DNA of 64,000 nt, taken from Paraburkholderia mimosarum LMG 23256 = NBRC 106338. Its GTDB lineage: Bacteria; Pseudomonadota; Gammaproteobacteria; Burkholderiales; Burkholderiaceae. Under the pieces are notes generated by a model, which was given only the letters and a program-made list of their open reading frames with translations, did not search any database and had not been told where the DNA came from. Position 1 is the stretch's first letter; the number at the start of each line of letters is the position of its first letter. A program made the translations under genes and the position numbers. Below, in pieces: positions 50,318 through 58,988 of the stretch. Where the stretch lies: contig NZ_BBJJ01000010.1 of the NCBI RefSeq assembly GCF_000739815.1, forward strand, positions 124,001-188,000, read 5' to 3'.

Positions 50318-51868
50318 TCACTTCGCCCGCCTCTTGAAGTACGCGTATTTGAAGCCCATCAGCCACAGCATACCGAAATATAGCGCCGCGAACAGGACGA
50401 GGCACGCCCCGAGCAACGCGATGCGCGCGAGCGGTGCATGGCGCAGGCCGATCCAGTCGTAGCTGATCGCACACCAGTGCATGGCTCCTGCCAGCACGAG
50501 GCATGCCCCGAGCAACTGCACGAAAAATGTGGTCCAGCCCGAGGACGGCATATAGATGCCGCGGCGGCGCAGCCCGATGAAGAGCAGCAGTGCGTTCATG
50601 CAGGCGCCAAGGCCGACCGACAGCGTGAGGCCCGCGTGCGAGAAGATCGGCACGAAGAGGTAGTTGCTGATCTGCGTGGCGATGAGCACGCCTACGCCGA
50701 TCTTCACCGGCGTCTTGATGTCCTGGCGCGCGTAGAAGCCCGGCGCGAGGATCTTGATGAGGATGAGGCCGACGAGCCCCACGCCGTAGGCGGCGAGCGC
50801 CCGGCCCGTCATGACGACCGAGTTGGCGTCGAACTTCCCGTAATGGAAGAGCGTCGCCGTGAGCGGCTCGGCGAAGAAGAACAGCGCGACCGCCGAAGGC
50901 GCGGCGAGCAGGAACGTCACGCGCAGGCCCCAATCGAGCAACGCCGAATACTCCTGCGGGTCGGCGTCGACATGCGCCTTCGAGAGGCTGGGCAGCAGGA
51001 TCGTGCCGAGCGCCACGCCGAGCAGCGCCGTGGGGAACTCCATCAGGCGATCGGCGTAGTTGATCCACGACACCGCACCCGCCCCCAGACGCGAGGCGAT
51101 ATTGGTGTTGATGATGAGGCTGATCTGCGCGACGGAAACGGCAAACATGGCCGGCACCATCTTCGCGAGCACGCGCTTGACGCCTTTGTGCGCAAGCGCC
51201 TTCAGCGGATTCAGGCCGATGCGCGGCATCATGTCGATGCGCTTCAAGCCCGGCAGCTGCACGGCGAACTGCAGCACGCCGCCCACGATTACGGCCCACG
51301 CGAGCGCGTAGACGGGCTGCTTCATGTGCGGCGCGAACGCCACGGCCGCGACGATGAACGAGACGTTGAGCAGCACGGGCGCGAACGCGGGCAGCGAGAA
51401 CTGCTTGTACGTGTTGAGCACGCCCGACGCGAGCGACGTCAGCGAGATGAACACGATATAGGGGAACATGATGCGCGTCATCGTGACGGCGAGCGGGAAG
51501 GCTTGCCCGTGGCTCTTCAGACCCGAAGCGACAACGATCACGACAAACGTGGCGCCAAAAATGCCCAGCAGCGAGAGGATCGCTAGCGCCCAGGCGAGGA
51601 CGGTCGACGTGGCATCGACGAGTGCGCGGGTGGCGTCGTGGCCCTTCTGGTTCTTGAACTCCGCGAGAATCGGCACGAACGCCTGCGAAAAGGCGCCTTC
51701 CGCCGAGATGCGGCGCAGCAGGTTGGGGATACGAAACGCGACGTAGAAAGCGTCGGTGTACTGGCTCGCGCCAAATGCGCGCGCAATCAGCGTTTCTCGG
51801 GCCAGACCGGTCACGCGCGACAGCAGCGTGAAGCCGCTGACTGTCAGCAGGGCTCGGAATAGATTCAT
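50318..51868 (-). CDS. murJ: Lipid II flippase MurJ
   Basis: Moves lipid II across the inner membrane for peptidoglycan synthesis. The 516-residue protein has about fourteen hydrophobic helices and begins MNLFRALLTVSGFTLLSRVTG. RNAs aside, it keeps the essential Arg and Asp residues: RETLIARAFGASQYTDAFYVAFRIPN and RRISAEGAFSQAFVPIL, plus WINYADRLMEFP and ARQDIKTPVKIG. The ATG at 51868 is the family start; the open frame runs on to 52021. It is divergent from rpsT, a conserved arrangement. Confidence 0.96.
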   Translation of the reverse strand: MNLFRALLTVSGFTLLSRVTGLARETLIARAFGASQYTDAFYVAFRIPNLLRRISAEGAFSQAFVPILAEFKNQKGHDATRALVDATSTVLAWALAILSLLGIFGATFVVIVVASGLKSHGQAFPLAVTMTRIMFPYIVFISLTSLASGVLNTYKQFSLPAFAPVLLNVSFIVAAVAFAPHMKQPVYALAWAVIVGGVLQFAVQLPGLKRIDMMPRIGLNPLKALAHKGVKRVLAKMVPAMFAVSVAQISLIINTNIASRLGAGAVSWINYADRLMEFPTALLGVALGTILLPSLSKAHVDADPQEYSALLDWGLRVTFLLAAPSAVALFFFAEPLTATLFHYGKFDANSVVMTGRALAAYGVGLVGLILIKILAPGFYARQDIKTPVKIGVGVLIATQISNYLFVPIFSHAGLTLSVGLGACMNALLLFIGLRRRGIYMPSSGWTTFFVQLLGACLVLAGAMHWCAISYDWIGLRHAPLARIALLGACLVLFAALYFGMLWLMGFKYAYFKRRAK

Positions 51869-52349
51869 GGGGCGGTCATTATACGGGCCCTGCCCGATCC
51901 ATCGCGGATGCGCACGATACGGGGCGTCAGGGCTCGGGCAAAGGCCTTCGCGGCAGCGCAAGCGACCGGCGGGCAACGGCAAAGGGCGCAGATCTGACCA
52001 CGTCGCGCTGAAGGCGTTCATCCCTCGGAAGGACAGTGCCGCGCCGAGTTCCGGATGATTGCCAATCTCGCGCTCTTATTGCTATAATTGCCGATTCGAG
52101 TTCTCCAGCAGTTCTCGAAGCACGTCTCGGAAAGGAAGCGGGCATCTGCTTTGGCACAAGAGGCGTGGCTGGGAAGCAGTCAAAAGCAGTCAAAAAGAGC
52201 GATTGCAATCGAAGATTGCAGCGCACGCAACCCGGCAAATACCGTTTTGTCGTTTCAGGACTCGCTCCGGAAGGACAAATCCAGGCAAAGAGCGTCGCCC
52301 AGCCAGACTCGAAAGTCGGGCTCACGCTCCGCAAACACAAGGAATCGCA
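51869..52349. other. Divergent region murJ / rpsT with long rpsT leader
   Basis: No gene is seen in these 481 bases. An rpsT promoter lies at 52059-52088, leaving a leader of about 255 bases. The leader contains a direct repeat (AGCAGTCAAA at about 52177 and 52188) and GATTGCAATC, a 10-bp palindrome near 52200, soon followed by another GATTGCA. Confidence 0.55.
52059..52088 (+). promoter_or_regulatory. Sigma-70 promoter of rpsT
   Basis: TTGCCA (5 of 6 to TTGACA) at 52059-52064, an 18-base spacer and a perfect TATAAT at 52083-52088. The strongest promoter match in the window. Confidence 0.8.
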
Positions 52350-52622
52350 ATGGCAAACTCCGCACAAGCACGCAAGCGCGCCCGTCAGGCCGTCAAGGCA
52401 AACGCCCACAACTCGGCACTGCGCTCGAAGTTCCGCACGGCCATCAAGGCTGTTCGCAAGGCAATCGACGCCGGCGACCAGGCCAAGGCTGCAGAAGTTC
52501 TGAAGGCATCGGCAAAGACGCTCGACATCATCGCCGACAAGAAGATCGTTCACAAGAACAAGGCCGCTCGCCATAAGAGCCGCCTGGCTGCTGCCATCAA
52601 GGCCATGCAAGCCGCTCAGTAA
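52350..52622 (+). CDS. rpsT: 30S ribosomal protein S20
   Basis: A 90-residue basic helical protein that binds 16S rRNA early in 30S assembly. It begins [21 protein letters not shown] and contains [15 protein letters not shown] and [16 protein letters not shown], as in other proteobacterial S20. Start ATG at 52350, with AAGGAA 7 bases upstream; E. coli uses an unusual start codon here, this organism does not. The long leader could serve feedback control by S20, known from E. coli. A terminator follows. Confidence 0.98.
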   Translation: MANSAQARKRARQAVKANAHNSALRSKFRTAIKAVRKAIDAGDQAKAAEVLKASAKTLDIIADKKIVHKNKAARHKSRLAAAIKAMQAAQ

Positions 52623-52676
52623 AGAGATGCGGACTGCCGGCCACGGCTGGCAGCACCCTCTTTGAACTGCACGACA

Positions 52677-52702
52677 AAAAACCCGCTTCGGCGGGTTTTT
52701 TG
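52677..52702 (+). terminator. Rho-independent terminator of rpsT
   Basis: ACCCGC / GCGGGT stem extended by A-T pairs, a TTCG tetraloop and a run of T. Confidence 0.92.
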
Positions 52703-52738
52703 TTTTTCGGCCTGGCTCGTCGCACCGCTCATCGGCGT

Positions 52739-52760
52739 AAAAAAACCCGCCGAAGCGGGT
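52739..52760 (-). terminator. Rho-independent terminator of the DUF3579 gene
   Basis: The mirror image of the rpsT terminator: on the minus strand ACCCGC-TTCG-GCGGGT followed by T. The two lie about 50 bp apart between the converging genes. Confidence 0.9.
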
Positions 52761-52791
52761 CGTTCGTCGTACCGCGCCCGCACGCCACCGG

Positions 52792-53139
52792 TTAGCGCGC
52801 GCCGCCCTGCTGGGTCGCGTGATCTTGCGGCAGTTCGCATGCCTCGGTCACGACGAGATCGTTGTCCTTGGCGAAGGACATCACGAAATTGAAGGCCATC
52901 GGCTCGACGTCCTTCAGACGCGAATCCAGCACCACGACCTTGAGGTCGCCGATCATCGTCGGGCGGACATACAGCGAGTAGCGCAGATAGGCATTCGGTC
53001 CGCGCGCATTGGCCGGCGCCTTCGGGCCGAAGCTCGACATCACCCCTGCAAGACGCTCCGACCAGTCGCTCGGACGAAACTTCTTCCCCGTGCTGGTGAT
53101 TCCTTGAATGAAGTATTCGGTTGGAGCTTCGTCGGCCAT
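52792..53139 (-). CDS. DUF3579 family protein
   Basis: A 115-residue cytoplasmic protein starting MADEAPTEYFIQGITSTGKK and continuing FRPSDWSERLAGVMSSFG. RGPNAYLRYSLYVRPTMIGD and LDSRLKDVEPMAFNFVMSFAKDN are conserved blocks of this beta-proteobacterial family. The function is unknown. Homologues are regularly next to argF, as here (divergent). The start at 53139 is preferred over an in-frame start at 53211, which would add an unconserved segment. Confidence 0.9.
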   Translation of the reverse strand: MADEAPTEYFIQGITSTGKKFRPSDWSERLAGVMSSFGPKAPANARGPNAYLRYSLYVRPTMIGDLKVVVLDSRLKDVEPMAFNFVMSFAKDNDLVVTEACELPQDHATQQGGAR

Positions 53140-53762
53140 GCAGGTGTACCTGTGTGTGTAGCTGCTGGGTGCGTTTGCAGCATGTAACGGCGGCACGAGC
53201 GCTACGCCCACGCTGGCACCGCGGGATGCCGACCCGCCGCCATGCGCGTGAACAGTCCGATTGGATCAGGAACGGCTGCCCGCGCACCCGCCCGGCATCC
53301 AGTCTCGAAAATCGCCGCCGAGAGGTGTCACAAGGAAGTATTGCAACGCGATCGACGTCGTGCTTCGGTGGACTGCCAGTCACCGCACAGGCCGCTCCCA
53401 CGGGCTTGCCTGCCCGGCTTGCCTGCCGTCAGGCCGCGAGGTGATGCCATCGTGGCTCAGGTGTTGCCACCCCACGCTCAGGGCCCGTTTGTCGTGCCTA
53501 AGAAATCTCCCGGATTATAGCGTACCGACCGTTTTGACGCACCGCACACAAGACGGCCAATCGGCATAACCGGAGCGTGACGAGGCTCGGAAAATACCGA
53601 CCAAAGGACGAGGCATGGTGCGCCTGCGCGCTTTGCCCAATTCCAGGGCAACTCGTCAAACTGCGGAAAATCCTTTATGCTGCTTTGACTTACCACCAAC
53701 CGCAGCGGCGTCGCCGGCTCCAACCTGCAGTTCGAGGCCGGATCGGGCGCCGTTTCCGTTTC
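53140..53762. other. Divergent intergenic region DUF3579 / argF
   Basis: No gene is supported in these 623 bases. It holds the promoters of both flanking genes. Possible argF signals are a TATGCT hexamer near 53676 and TTGACT near 53686, too weak to call. Short open frames here lack family features. Confidence 0.5.
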
Positions 53763-54692
53763 ATGACTTCCCGGACCATACGCCATTACCTGCAGTTCAA
53801 GGATTTCTCCCTTGACGAATATGATTATGTGCTGGAGCGCGCGCGCATCCTGAAGCGCAAGTTCAAGAACTACGAGACCTATCACCCGCTGCACGACCGC
53901 ACGCTGGCGATGATCTTCGAGAAGAGCTCCACGCGCACGCGCCTGTCGTTCGAAGCCGGCATCTTCCAGCTGGGCGGCCACGCCGTGTTCATGAACACAC
54001 GCGATACGCAGCTCGGCCGCGGCGAGCCGATCGAGGACTCGGCGCAGGTCATCTCGCGCATGGTCGACATCATCATGATCCGCACGTTTGGCCAGGACAT
54101 CCTCCAGCGCTTTGCCGAAAGCTCGCGCGTACCGGTCATCAACGGGCTCACCAACGAGTACCATCCCTGCCAGGTGCTGGCCGACATCTTCACGTTCTAC
54201 GAGCATCGCGGCCCGATCCGCGGCAAGACGGTCGCGTGGGTCGGCGACGCGAACAACATGCTCTACACCTGGATCGAAGCCGCACAGATCCTCGACTTCA
54301 AGCTGCGCATCTCCACCCCGCCCGGTTATCCCCTCGATCCGGCGCTGGTCGCACCGGAAAGCAAGCCGTTCTTCGAGGTGTTCGAAGACCCGCACGTCGC
54401 CTGCGACGGCGCGGACCTCGTCAGCACCGACGTTTGGACGAGCATGGGCTTCGAGGCCGAAAACGAAGCCCGCAAGCAGGCCTTTGCCGACTGGTGCGTC
54501 GACGCGCCGATGATGGCCCGGGCCAACGCCGACGCGCTCTTCATGCACTGCCTGCCCGCGCACCGCGGCGAGGAAGTGAGTGCCGAAGTGATCGACGGGC
54601 CGCAGAGCGTGGTTTGGGACGAGGCGGAAAACCGTCTGCACGTGCAGAAGGCGCTCATGGAGTTCCTGCTGCTCGGCCGCCTGAATCACTGA
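53763..54692 (+). CDS. argF: Ornithine carbamoyltransferase
   Basis: Makes citrulline from ornithine and carbamoyl phosphate in arginine synthesis. The 309-residue enzyme starts at ATG 53763 (MTSRTIRHYLQFKDF). The carbamoyl-phosphate site is SSTRTR, preceded by FEK; HPCQVLAD follows, and HCLPAHRGEE near the C-terminus carries the active-site Cys. WVGDANNM is the ornithine-side motif. The length is that of the anabolic enzyme. No other arg gene is adjacent. Confidence 0.97.
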   Translation: MTSRTIRHYLQFKDFSLDEYDYVLERARILKRKFKNYETYHPLHDRTLAMIFEKSSTRTRLSFEAGIFQLGGHAVFMNTRDTQLGRGEPIEDSAQVISRMVDIIMIRTFGQDILQRFAESSRVPVINGLTNEYHPCQVLADIFTFYEHRGPIRGKTVAWVGDANNMLYTWIEAAQILDFKLRISTPPGYPLDPALVAPESKPFFEVFEDPHVACDGADLVSTDVWTSMGFEAENEARKQAFADWCVDAPMMARANADALFMHCLPAHRGEEVSAEVIDGPQSVVWDEAENRLHVQKALMEFLLLGRLNH

Positions 54693-54713
54693 GCCGAATA
54701 CACTCCGCCTTGC

Positions 54714-54754
54714 AAAAAAGCCGACTCCCGGGTGACCCGGGACTCGGCTTTTTT
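54714..54754. terminator. Bidirectional terminator between argF and the IclR gene
   Basis: GCCGA / TCGGC and TCCCGGG / CCCGGGA stems with one C-C mismatch between them and a TGA loop; A-run before, T-run after. Confidence 0.93.
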
Positions 54755-54774
54755 CGTCCGCTTTGGCGCTGTTG

Positions 54775-55590
54775 TCAGACCGTTTCGCCAAGCCGTCGCG
54801 CGAGCGATTTCAGGAGCGGCGCCACGCGCTCGCGGAACACTTCGGGCCCCATCGACGAAGCCGGCCCGCTGCAGCTGAGCACGAGCCAGCGCCGCTCGCG
54901 CGGCTCGCGAAACGGCACGGCGACGGCGTTCACGTCTTCGTGCCAGTCGCGAAACGAATAGCAGCACCCTTCCCTTCCAAAGACCTCGATCTCGCGCTTG
55001 GCGGCTTCGACCAGCGCCGGCCCCCCGGCGCCCGCCGCTTTTTCCAGCTCCGCGAACAGTGCCGTGCGCACGTCGATCGGCTGCACGGCGAGGTACGCGC
55101 GGCCCATCGAACTCGTCAACATCGAGAGCCGCGAGCCCGAAGCGAGACCGAGCGTGAGCGCAGTCTCGCTGCGAATCGTCTCCAGATAGATCATGTCGAG
55201 GCCGTCGCGGCATCCCAGCGACACCGCCGCGCCCACCTCCCGAGCGAACGCGCGCATGTGCGGCCGCGCAAGTTCCAGCGTGTCGGTGCCCGAAAGCAGC
55301 GCAAAGCCAAGTGAAAGCACGCCGGCATCGAGCGCGTATTTGCCGAGCGTTTCATCGAGGCGCAGATAGCCGAGCACGGTGAGCGTGTAAGCGAGCCGGT
55401 TCACGGTCGCCTTCGGCAAACCGGTGCGCTCCACGAAATCGCGGTTGCCGAGGAGCGTCTCGCCCGGGCGAAACGCCCGCAGCAGGTCGAGCCCACGAGC
55501 GAGCGCGACGACGAACTTGCGCTCGTCGATCGGACCCTCCGCCAACGAAGAAGTAAACGGTGAGCTAGTCGTCGATTCGGATGCAGACAT
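54775..55590 (-). CDS. IclR-family transcriptional regulator
   Basis: A 271-residue dimeric regulator. The winged helix (about residues 25-90) has FVVALARGLDLLRAFRPGE and RTGLPKATVNRLAYTLTVLGYL; the C-terminal effector domain has MLTSSMGRAYLA and AVAVPFREP. It is divergent from a glutaryl-CoA dehydrogenase gene across 112 bp that hold a clean dyad. Control of that gene, hence lysine/tryptophan/glutarate breakdown, is the likely job. Members of the PcaR/PobR branch act as activators or repressors; which applies here is not visible. Confidence 0.93.
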   Translation of the reverse strand: MSASESTTSSPFTSSLAEGPIDERKFVVALARGLDLLRAFRPGETLLGNRDFVERTGLPKATVNRLAYTLTVLGYLRLDETLGKYALDAGVLSLGFALLSGTDTLELARPHMRAFAREVGAAVSLGCRDGLDMIYLETIRSETALTLGLASGSRLSMLTSSMGRAYLAVQPIDVRTALFAELEKAAGAGGPALVEAAKREIEVFGREGCCYSFRDWHEDVNAVAVPFREPRERRWLVLSCSGPASSMGPEVFRERVAPLLKSLARRLGETV

Positions 55591-55630
55591 GGGCGCGAGA
55601 GTGCTACACTAAAGTCAATTTGCAAAACAT

Positions 55631-55649
55631 TGTTCCGCATAGCGGAACA
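55631..55649. promoter_or_regulatory. IclR-type operator upstream of glutaryl-CoA dehydrogenase
   Basis: TGTTCCGC-ATA-GCGGAACA, perfect 8-bp arms and a 3-base spacer. This size and TTCCGC/GCGGAA half-site fit known IclR-family operators. It lies 41 bp upstream of the IclR start and 54 bp upstream of the dehydrogenase start. Confidence 0.78.
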
Positions 55650-55702
55650 TTCGTCAAGCGCAAATTCGCCCATTTCAAGGATTTGAGGAAAGGAGAGACA
55701 CC

Positions 55703-56893
55703 ATGGCCGCACACGCCCAGTTCCATTGGGAAGACCCGCTTCTGCTCGACCAGCAGCTCACCGAAGAGGAGCGCATGGTGCGCGACGCCGCTGCCGCGTA
55801 CGCCCAGGACAAGCTCGCGCCGCGCGTGCTGGAAGCATTCCGCCACGAAAAGACGGACGCTTCGATCTTCCGCGAGATGGGCGAGGTCGGCTTGCTCGGC
55901 CCGACGATCCCCGATCAATACGGCGGCCCCGGCCTGAACTATGTGAGCTACGGTCTGATCGCGCGCGAAGTCGAGCGCGTCGATTCGGGTTATCGCTCGA
56001 TGATGTCGGTGCAGTCGTCGCTCGTGATGGTGCCGATCTTCGAATTCGGCTCGGAAACGCAAAAGCAGAAGTATCTGCCCAAGCTCGCCAGCGGCGAGTG
56101 GATCGGCTGCTTCGGCCTCACGGAGCCGAACCACGGCTCGGATCCGGGCAGCATGGTCACGCGCGCGAAGAAGGTGAACGGCGGATATTCGATCTCGGGC
56201 GCGAAGATGTGGATCACGAACTCGCCGATCGCCGACGTGTTCGTCGTCTGGGCAAAGCTCGAGGAAGACGGCAAGGACGACATCCGCGGTTTCATTCTGG
56301 AGAAGGGCTGGAAGGGCCTCTCGGCGCCGGCCATCCACGGCAAGGTGGGCCTGCGCGCGTCGATCACCGGCGAAATCGTGCTCGACGAAGTGTTCGTCCC
56401 CGAAGAGAACATCATGCCGGGCGTGAAGGGGCTGCGCGGCCCCTTCACCTGTCTGAACTCGGCGCGCTATGGCATCGCCTGGGGCGCGCTGGGCGCCGCG
56501 GAGGCGTGCTGGCACACGGCGCGTCAGTACGTGCTCGACCGCAAGCAGTTCGGCCGCCCGCTGGCAGCGAACCAGCTCATCCAGAAAAAGCTCGCCGACA
56601 TGCAAACGGAAATCACGCTCGGGCTGCAAGGCTGCCTGCGTCTTGGCCGCATGAAGGACGAAGGCACGGCCGCCGTCGAGATCACGTCGATCATGAAGCG
56701 CAACTCATGCGGCAAGTCGCTCGACATCGCGCGTCTTGCGCGCGACATGCTGGGCGGCAACGGCATCTCGGACGAATTCGGCGTGGCGCGCCACCTCGTG
56801 AACCTTGAAGTGGTCAACACCTACGAAGGCACGCACGATATCCATGCCCTGATCCTCGGCCGCGCGCAAACGGGCATCCAGGCGTTCTTCTGA
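55703..56893 (+). CDS. gcdH: Glutaryl-CoA dehydrogenase (acyl-CoA dehydrogenase family)
   Basis: FAD enzyme that oxidises and decarboxylates glutaryl-CoA to crotonyl-CoA in lysine, tryptophan and glutarate breakdown. The 396-residue protein has [15 protein letters not shown] (FAD/substrate region), [17 protein letters not shown] and the catalytic Glu in [40 protein letters not shown] is typical for the glutaryl-specific branch, with Arg for the distal carboxylate in that region. ATG at 55703 follows AAAGGAGA. It is divergent from the IclR gene and probably its target. Confidence 0.93.
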   Translation: MAAHAQFHWEDPLLLDQQLTEEERMVRDAAAAYAQDKLAPRVLEAFRHEKTDASIFREMGEVGLLGPTIPDQYGGPGLNYVSYGLIAREVERVDSGYRSMMSVQSSLVMVPIFEFGSETQKQKYLPKLASGEWIGCFGLTEPNHGSDPGSMVTRAKKVNGGYSISGAKMWITNSPIADVFVVWAKLEEDGKDDIRGFILEKGWKGLSAPAIHGKVGLRASITGEIVLDEVFVPEENIMPGVKGLRGPFTCLNSARYGIAWGALGAAEACWHTARQYVLDRKQFGRPLAANQLIQKKLADMQTEITLGLQGCLRLGRMKDEGTAAVEITSIMKRNSCGKSLDIARLARDMLGGNGISDEFGVARHLVNLEVVNTYEGTHDIHALILGRAQTGIQAFF

Positions 56894-56929
56894 TCGCCGC
56901 CCCGCTCCGCGCCACCAGCGCCTGAAAGA

Positions 56930-56968
56930 AACGCCGCACGATTCCGCTCACGTGCGGCGTTCTTGTTT
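56930..56968. terminator. Terminator between gcdH and peroxiredoxin
   Basis: An 11-bp perfect stem AACGCCGCACG / CGTGCGGCGTT with a 10-base loop and an imperfect T-run. It separates converging genes. Confidence 0.8.
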
Positions 56969-56986
56969 GGTCCTTGTCCGAACGGC

Positions 56987-57625
56987 TTATTTGTTCGGCT
57001 GCGGCGTCAAGCGCAGATACGGACGCAGCGCCTTGTAGCCCTTCGGGAACTTCTGCTTGATGACCTCTTCGTCCTTCAGCGACGGGACGATCACGACGTC
57101 ATCGCCCTGCTTCCAGTTTCCGGGCGTGGCGACCTGATAGTTGTCGGTGAGTTGCAGCGAGTCGATCACGCGCAGCACTTCGTCGAAGTTGCGGCCCGTA
57201 CTCGCCGGATAGGTGATGATGAGGCGCACCTTCTTGTTCGGGTCGATCACGAAGAGCGAGCGCACGGTGAGCGTCTCATTCGCGTTCGGGTGAATCATGT
57301 CGTACAGCGTGGATACCTTGCGATCGCCGTCGGCGAGAATCGGAAAGCCGACGTTCGCCGCCTGGGTCTCGTTGATGTCCTTGATCCACTCGCTGTGCGA
57401 CTGGGCGCTATCCACGGAAAGCGCGATCGTCTTCACATTGCGCTTCTCGAACTCGTCCTTGAGCTTCGCGGTCAGGCCAAGCTCGGTCGTGCAGACCGGC
57501 GTGAAGTCGGCCGGGTGCGAAAACAGCACGCCCCAGCTATTGCCGAGCCACTCGTGGAACTTGATGTGACCAATGCTCGAATCCTGCTCGAAGTCGGGCG
57601 CGATATCGCCGAGACGTAGACTCAT
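56987..57625 (-). CDS. 1-Cys peroxiredoxin (Prx6 type)
   Basis: Thiol peroxidase of 212 residues that reduces hydrogen peroxide and organic peroxides. It has FSHPADFTPVCTTELG with the peroxidatic Cys, and no second resolving Cys, so it is of the 1-Cys class. The long C-terminal domain (DEVLRVIDSLQLTDNYQVATP and PGNWKQGDDVVIVPS) is typical of the Prx6 branch. Start ATG at 57625. It is transcribed alone, towards gcdH, and divergent from the DUF883 cluster. Confidence 0.95.
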   Translation of the reverse strand: MSLRLGDIAPDFEQDSSIGHIKFHEWLGNSWGVLFSHPADFTPVCTTELGLTAKLKDEFEKRNVKTIALSVDSAQSHSEWIKDINETQAANVGFPILADGDRKVSTLYDMIHPNANETLTVRSLFVIDPNKKVRLIITYPASTGRNFDEVLRVIDSLQLTDNYQVATPGNWKQGDDVVIVPSLKDEEVIKQKFPKGYKALRPYLRLTPQPNK

Positions 57626-57983
57626 TTCGATTCCTTTGAACGCGGGGTGTACGCAGCTGGAACCAAACGGGGCATAGCCCGTTGATCCAGATCCAGTGGA
57701 CGTTTACAACGCTCAAGCATACCGGTCTGGTCGCGCCCCGCTAACGAACTTCGCCTCACACCGGTATGAGTTTTTGTAATTTCGAGCCGATTGAGGGAAA
57801 CTTTAGGTGCCGGATCAACTCAATGGTTCTTCCAACGCGCGTCGCTGCCCGGTTATCGATGCCGCGTTCGCTCGCGGCGGGAACAAGTTGTGCGAACGGG
57901 GGATCGTGGCGACGCGTCACGCTTGCCAGCGCCCGTATCTTTGTTACGATTCACGCGTGATGTGACACGATGGGAGCCAGTCA
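57626..57983. other. Divergent region peroxiredoxin / DUF883
   Basis: No gene is supported in these 358 bases. It must hold both promoters, but I see no convincing -35/-10 pair or operator. Confidence 0.4.
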
Positions 57984-58286
57984 ATGTCAGAAGTCAACAA
58001 GGAGAGGCTGATGTCCGATATCAAAACCGTCCTCGCGGATGCAGAGGACCTGCTCAAGCAGGCAGCGAGCGCTACGGGCGAGCGTGCCTCGGAATTGCGC
58101 GAAACGGCACTGTCGCGTCTGAAACAGGCGAAAGAGAAGGCAGCCGACGTCCAGGTCGTTGTGGTCGAGAAAGGCAAAAAGGCGGCGCGCGCCACTGACG
58201 ACTACGTTCACGAGCATCCGTGGGCGTCGATCGGCATCGCTGCCGGCGTGGGCGTGCTGGTCGGCTTGCTGATCAACCGCAAGTAA
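57984..58286 (+). CDS. DUF883 family inner-membrane protein (ElaB/YqjD-like)
   Basis: A 100-residue protein with a long amphipathic helical region (MSEVNKERLMSDIKTVLADA to VVVEKGKK) and a single C-terminal membrane helix, ASIGIAAGVGVLVGLLINRK. The DDYVHEHPWASIG segment is the DUF883 signature. E. coli ElaB and YqjD bind ribosomes at the membrane in stationary phase. Two starts are possible: 57984 (GGGAG upstream, family-like N-terminus) and 58011, which has an even better AAGGAG. Confidence 0.92.
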   Translation: MSEVNKERLMSDIKTVLADAEDLLKQAASATGERASELRETALSRLKQAKEKAADVQVVVVEKGKKAARATDDYVHEHPWASIGIAAGVGVLVGLLINRK

Positions 58287-58405
58287 GCCGGCGCTCGCCG
58301 CCAGGCGTGGGCGCTCGCAGCAGCGCTCGCGTCAAGCGGGCGAGCCATTCGAGCCGCCTGCGCGCTGACGACGTGTCGCTGGTCATCGCGCAGCGCAGCC
58401 TCGTC

Positions 58406-58434
58406 CCGCCGGGCGACACCGGCGGCTGTTTTTT
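58406..58434 (+). terminator. Terminator-like hairpin between DUF883 and yqjE-like genes
   Basis: A 7-bp stem CCGCCGG / CCGGCGG with a GCGACA loop, followed by CTG and six T. It lies 45 bp before the next start codon in what looks like one operon, so it may only attenuate. Confidence 0.7.
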
Positions 58435-58478
58435 GTTGTCCTCTGCCCGGGCACCCGCCTGCGCCACCTGCCATCGCC

Positions 58479-58865
58479 ATGACGACAGACACCCACACGC
58501 AGCGACACGAACACGGGGCGTTGCGCCGATTGCTCGGCTCAGCGACCGCGATGGTTCAGACACGCCTCGAACTCATCGGCATCGAACTGGCCGAGGAAAA
58601 GGATCGCTTGATCGCCGTGCTCTTCCTCGGCCTCGCGGGGATGATGTTCGCGATGCTTGCCTTGATCGCGCTGACAGCGCTCATCGCCATCGCCTTCTGG
58701 GACACGTACCGTTGGCAGGCGCTCGCAGGGCTCACGTTCGTCTATGCGGCCTCGGCCGTTTTCTGCGGACTGAAGGCGCGTCGCGGCCTGCACACCGCGC
58801 CACTCGTCTTCCAGGAGACGCTCGAGGAGTTCCAGAAAGACCGCGATGCGTTGCGCAACCCGTAG
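58479..58865 (+). CDS. YqjE-like phage-holin-family membrane protein
   Basis: A 128-residue protein with two membrane helices (LFLGLAGMMFAMLALIALTALIAI and ALAGLTFVYAASAVFCGLKA, in pieces) flanked by RLELIGIELAEEKDRL, the YqjE signature. Despite the holin family name there is no lysis gene here. It sits between DUF883 and DUF3318 genes, the same order as yqjD-yqjE-yqjK in enterobacteria; a role in envelope stress or stationary phase is inference. Confidence 0.88.
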   Translation: MTTDTHTQRHEHGALRRLLGSATAMVQTRLELIGIELAEEKDRLIAVLFLGLAGMMFAMLALIALTALIAIAFWDTYRWQALAGLTFVYAASAVFCGLKARRGLHTAPLVFQETLEEFQKDRDALRNP

Positions 58866-58988
58866 CTGGCAATATTCACGATGCGCCGCGCGTTGCGAGG
58901 CGCAGTGCCAGAGGTTCTGCCGGGCGCGCTGCGCGCCTGCAACCGCCGGCGCCCCCAGCCTCTAACACGATAGCCGAGAGCCGACGCC

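Noticed and set aside
58479..58865. Phage remnant suggested by the holin family name
   Set aside because: No other phage gene nearby; the DUF883/YqjE/DUF3318 order is a chromosomal envelope cluster.
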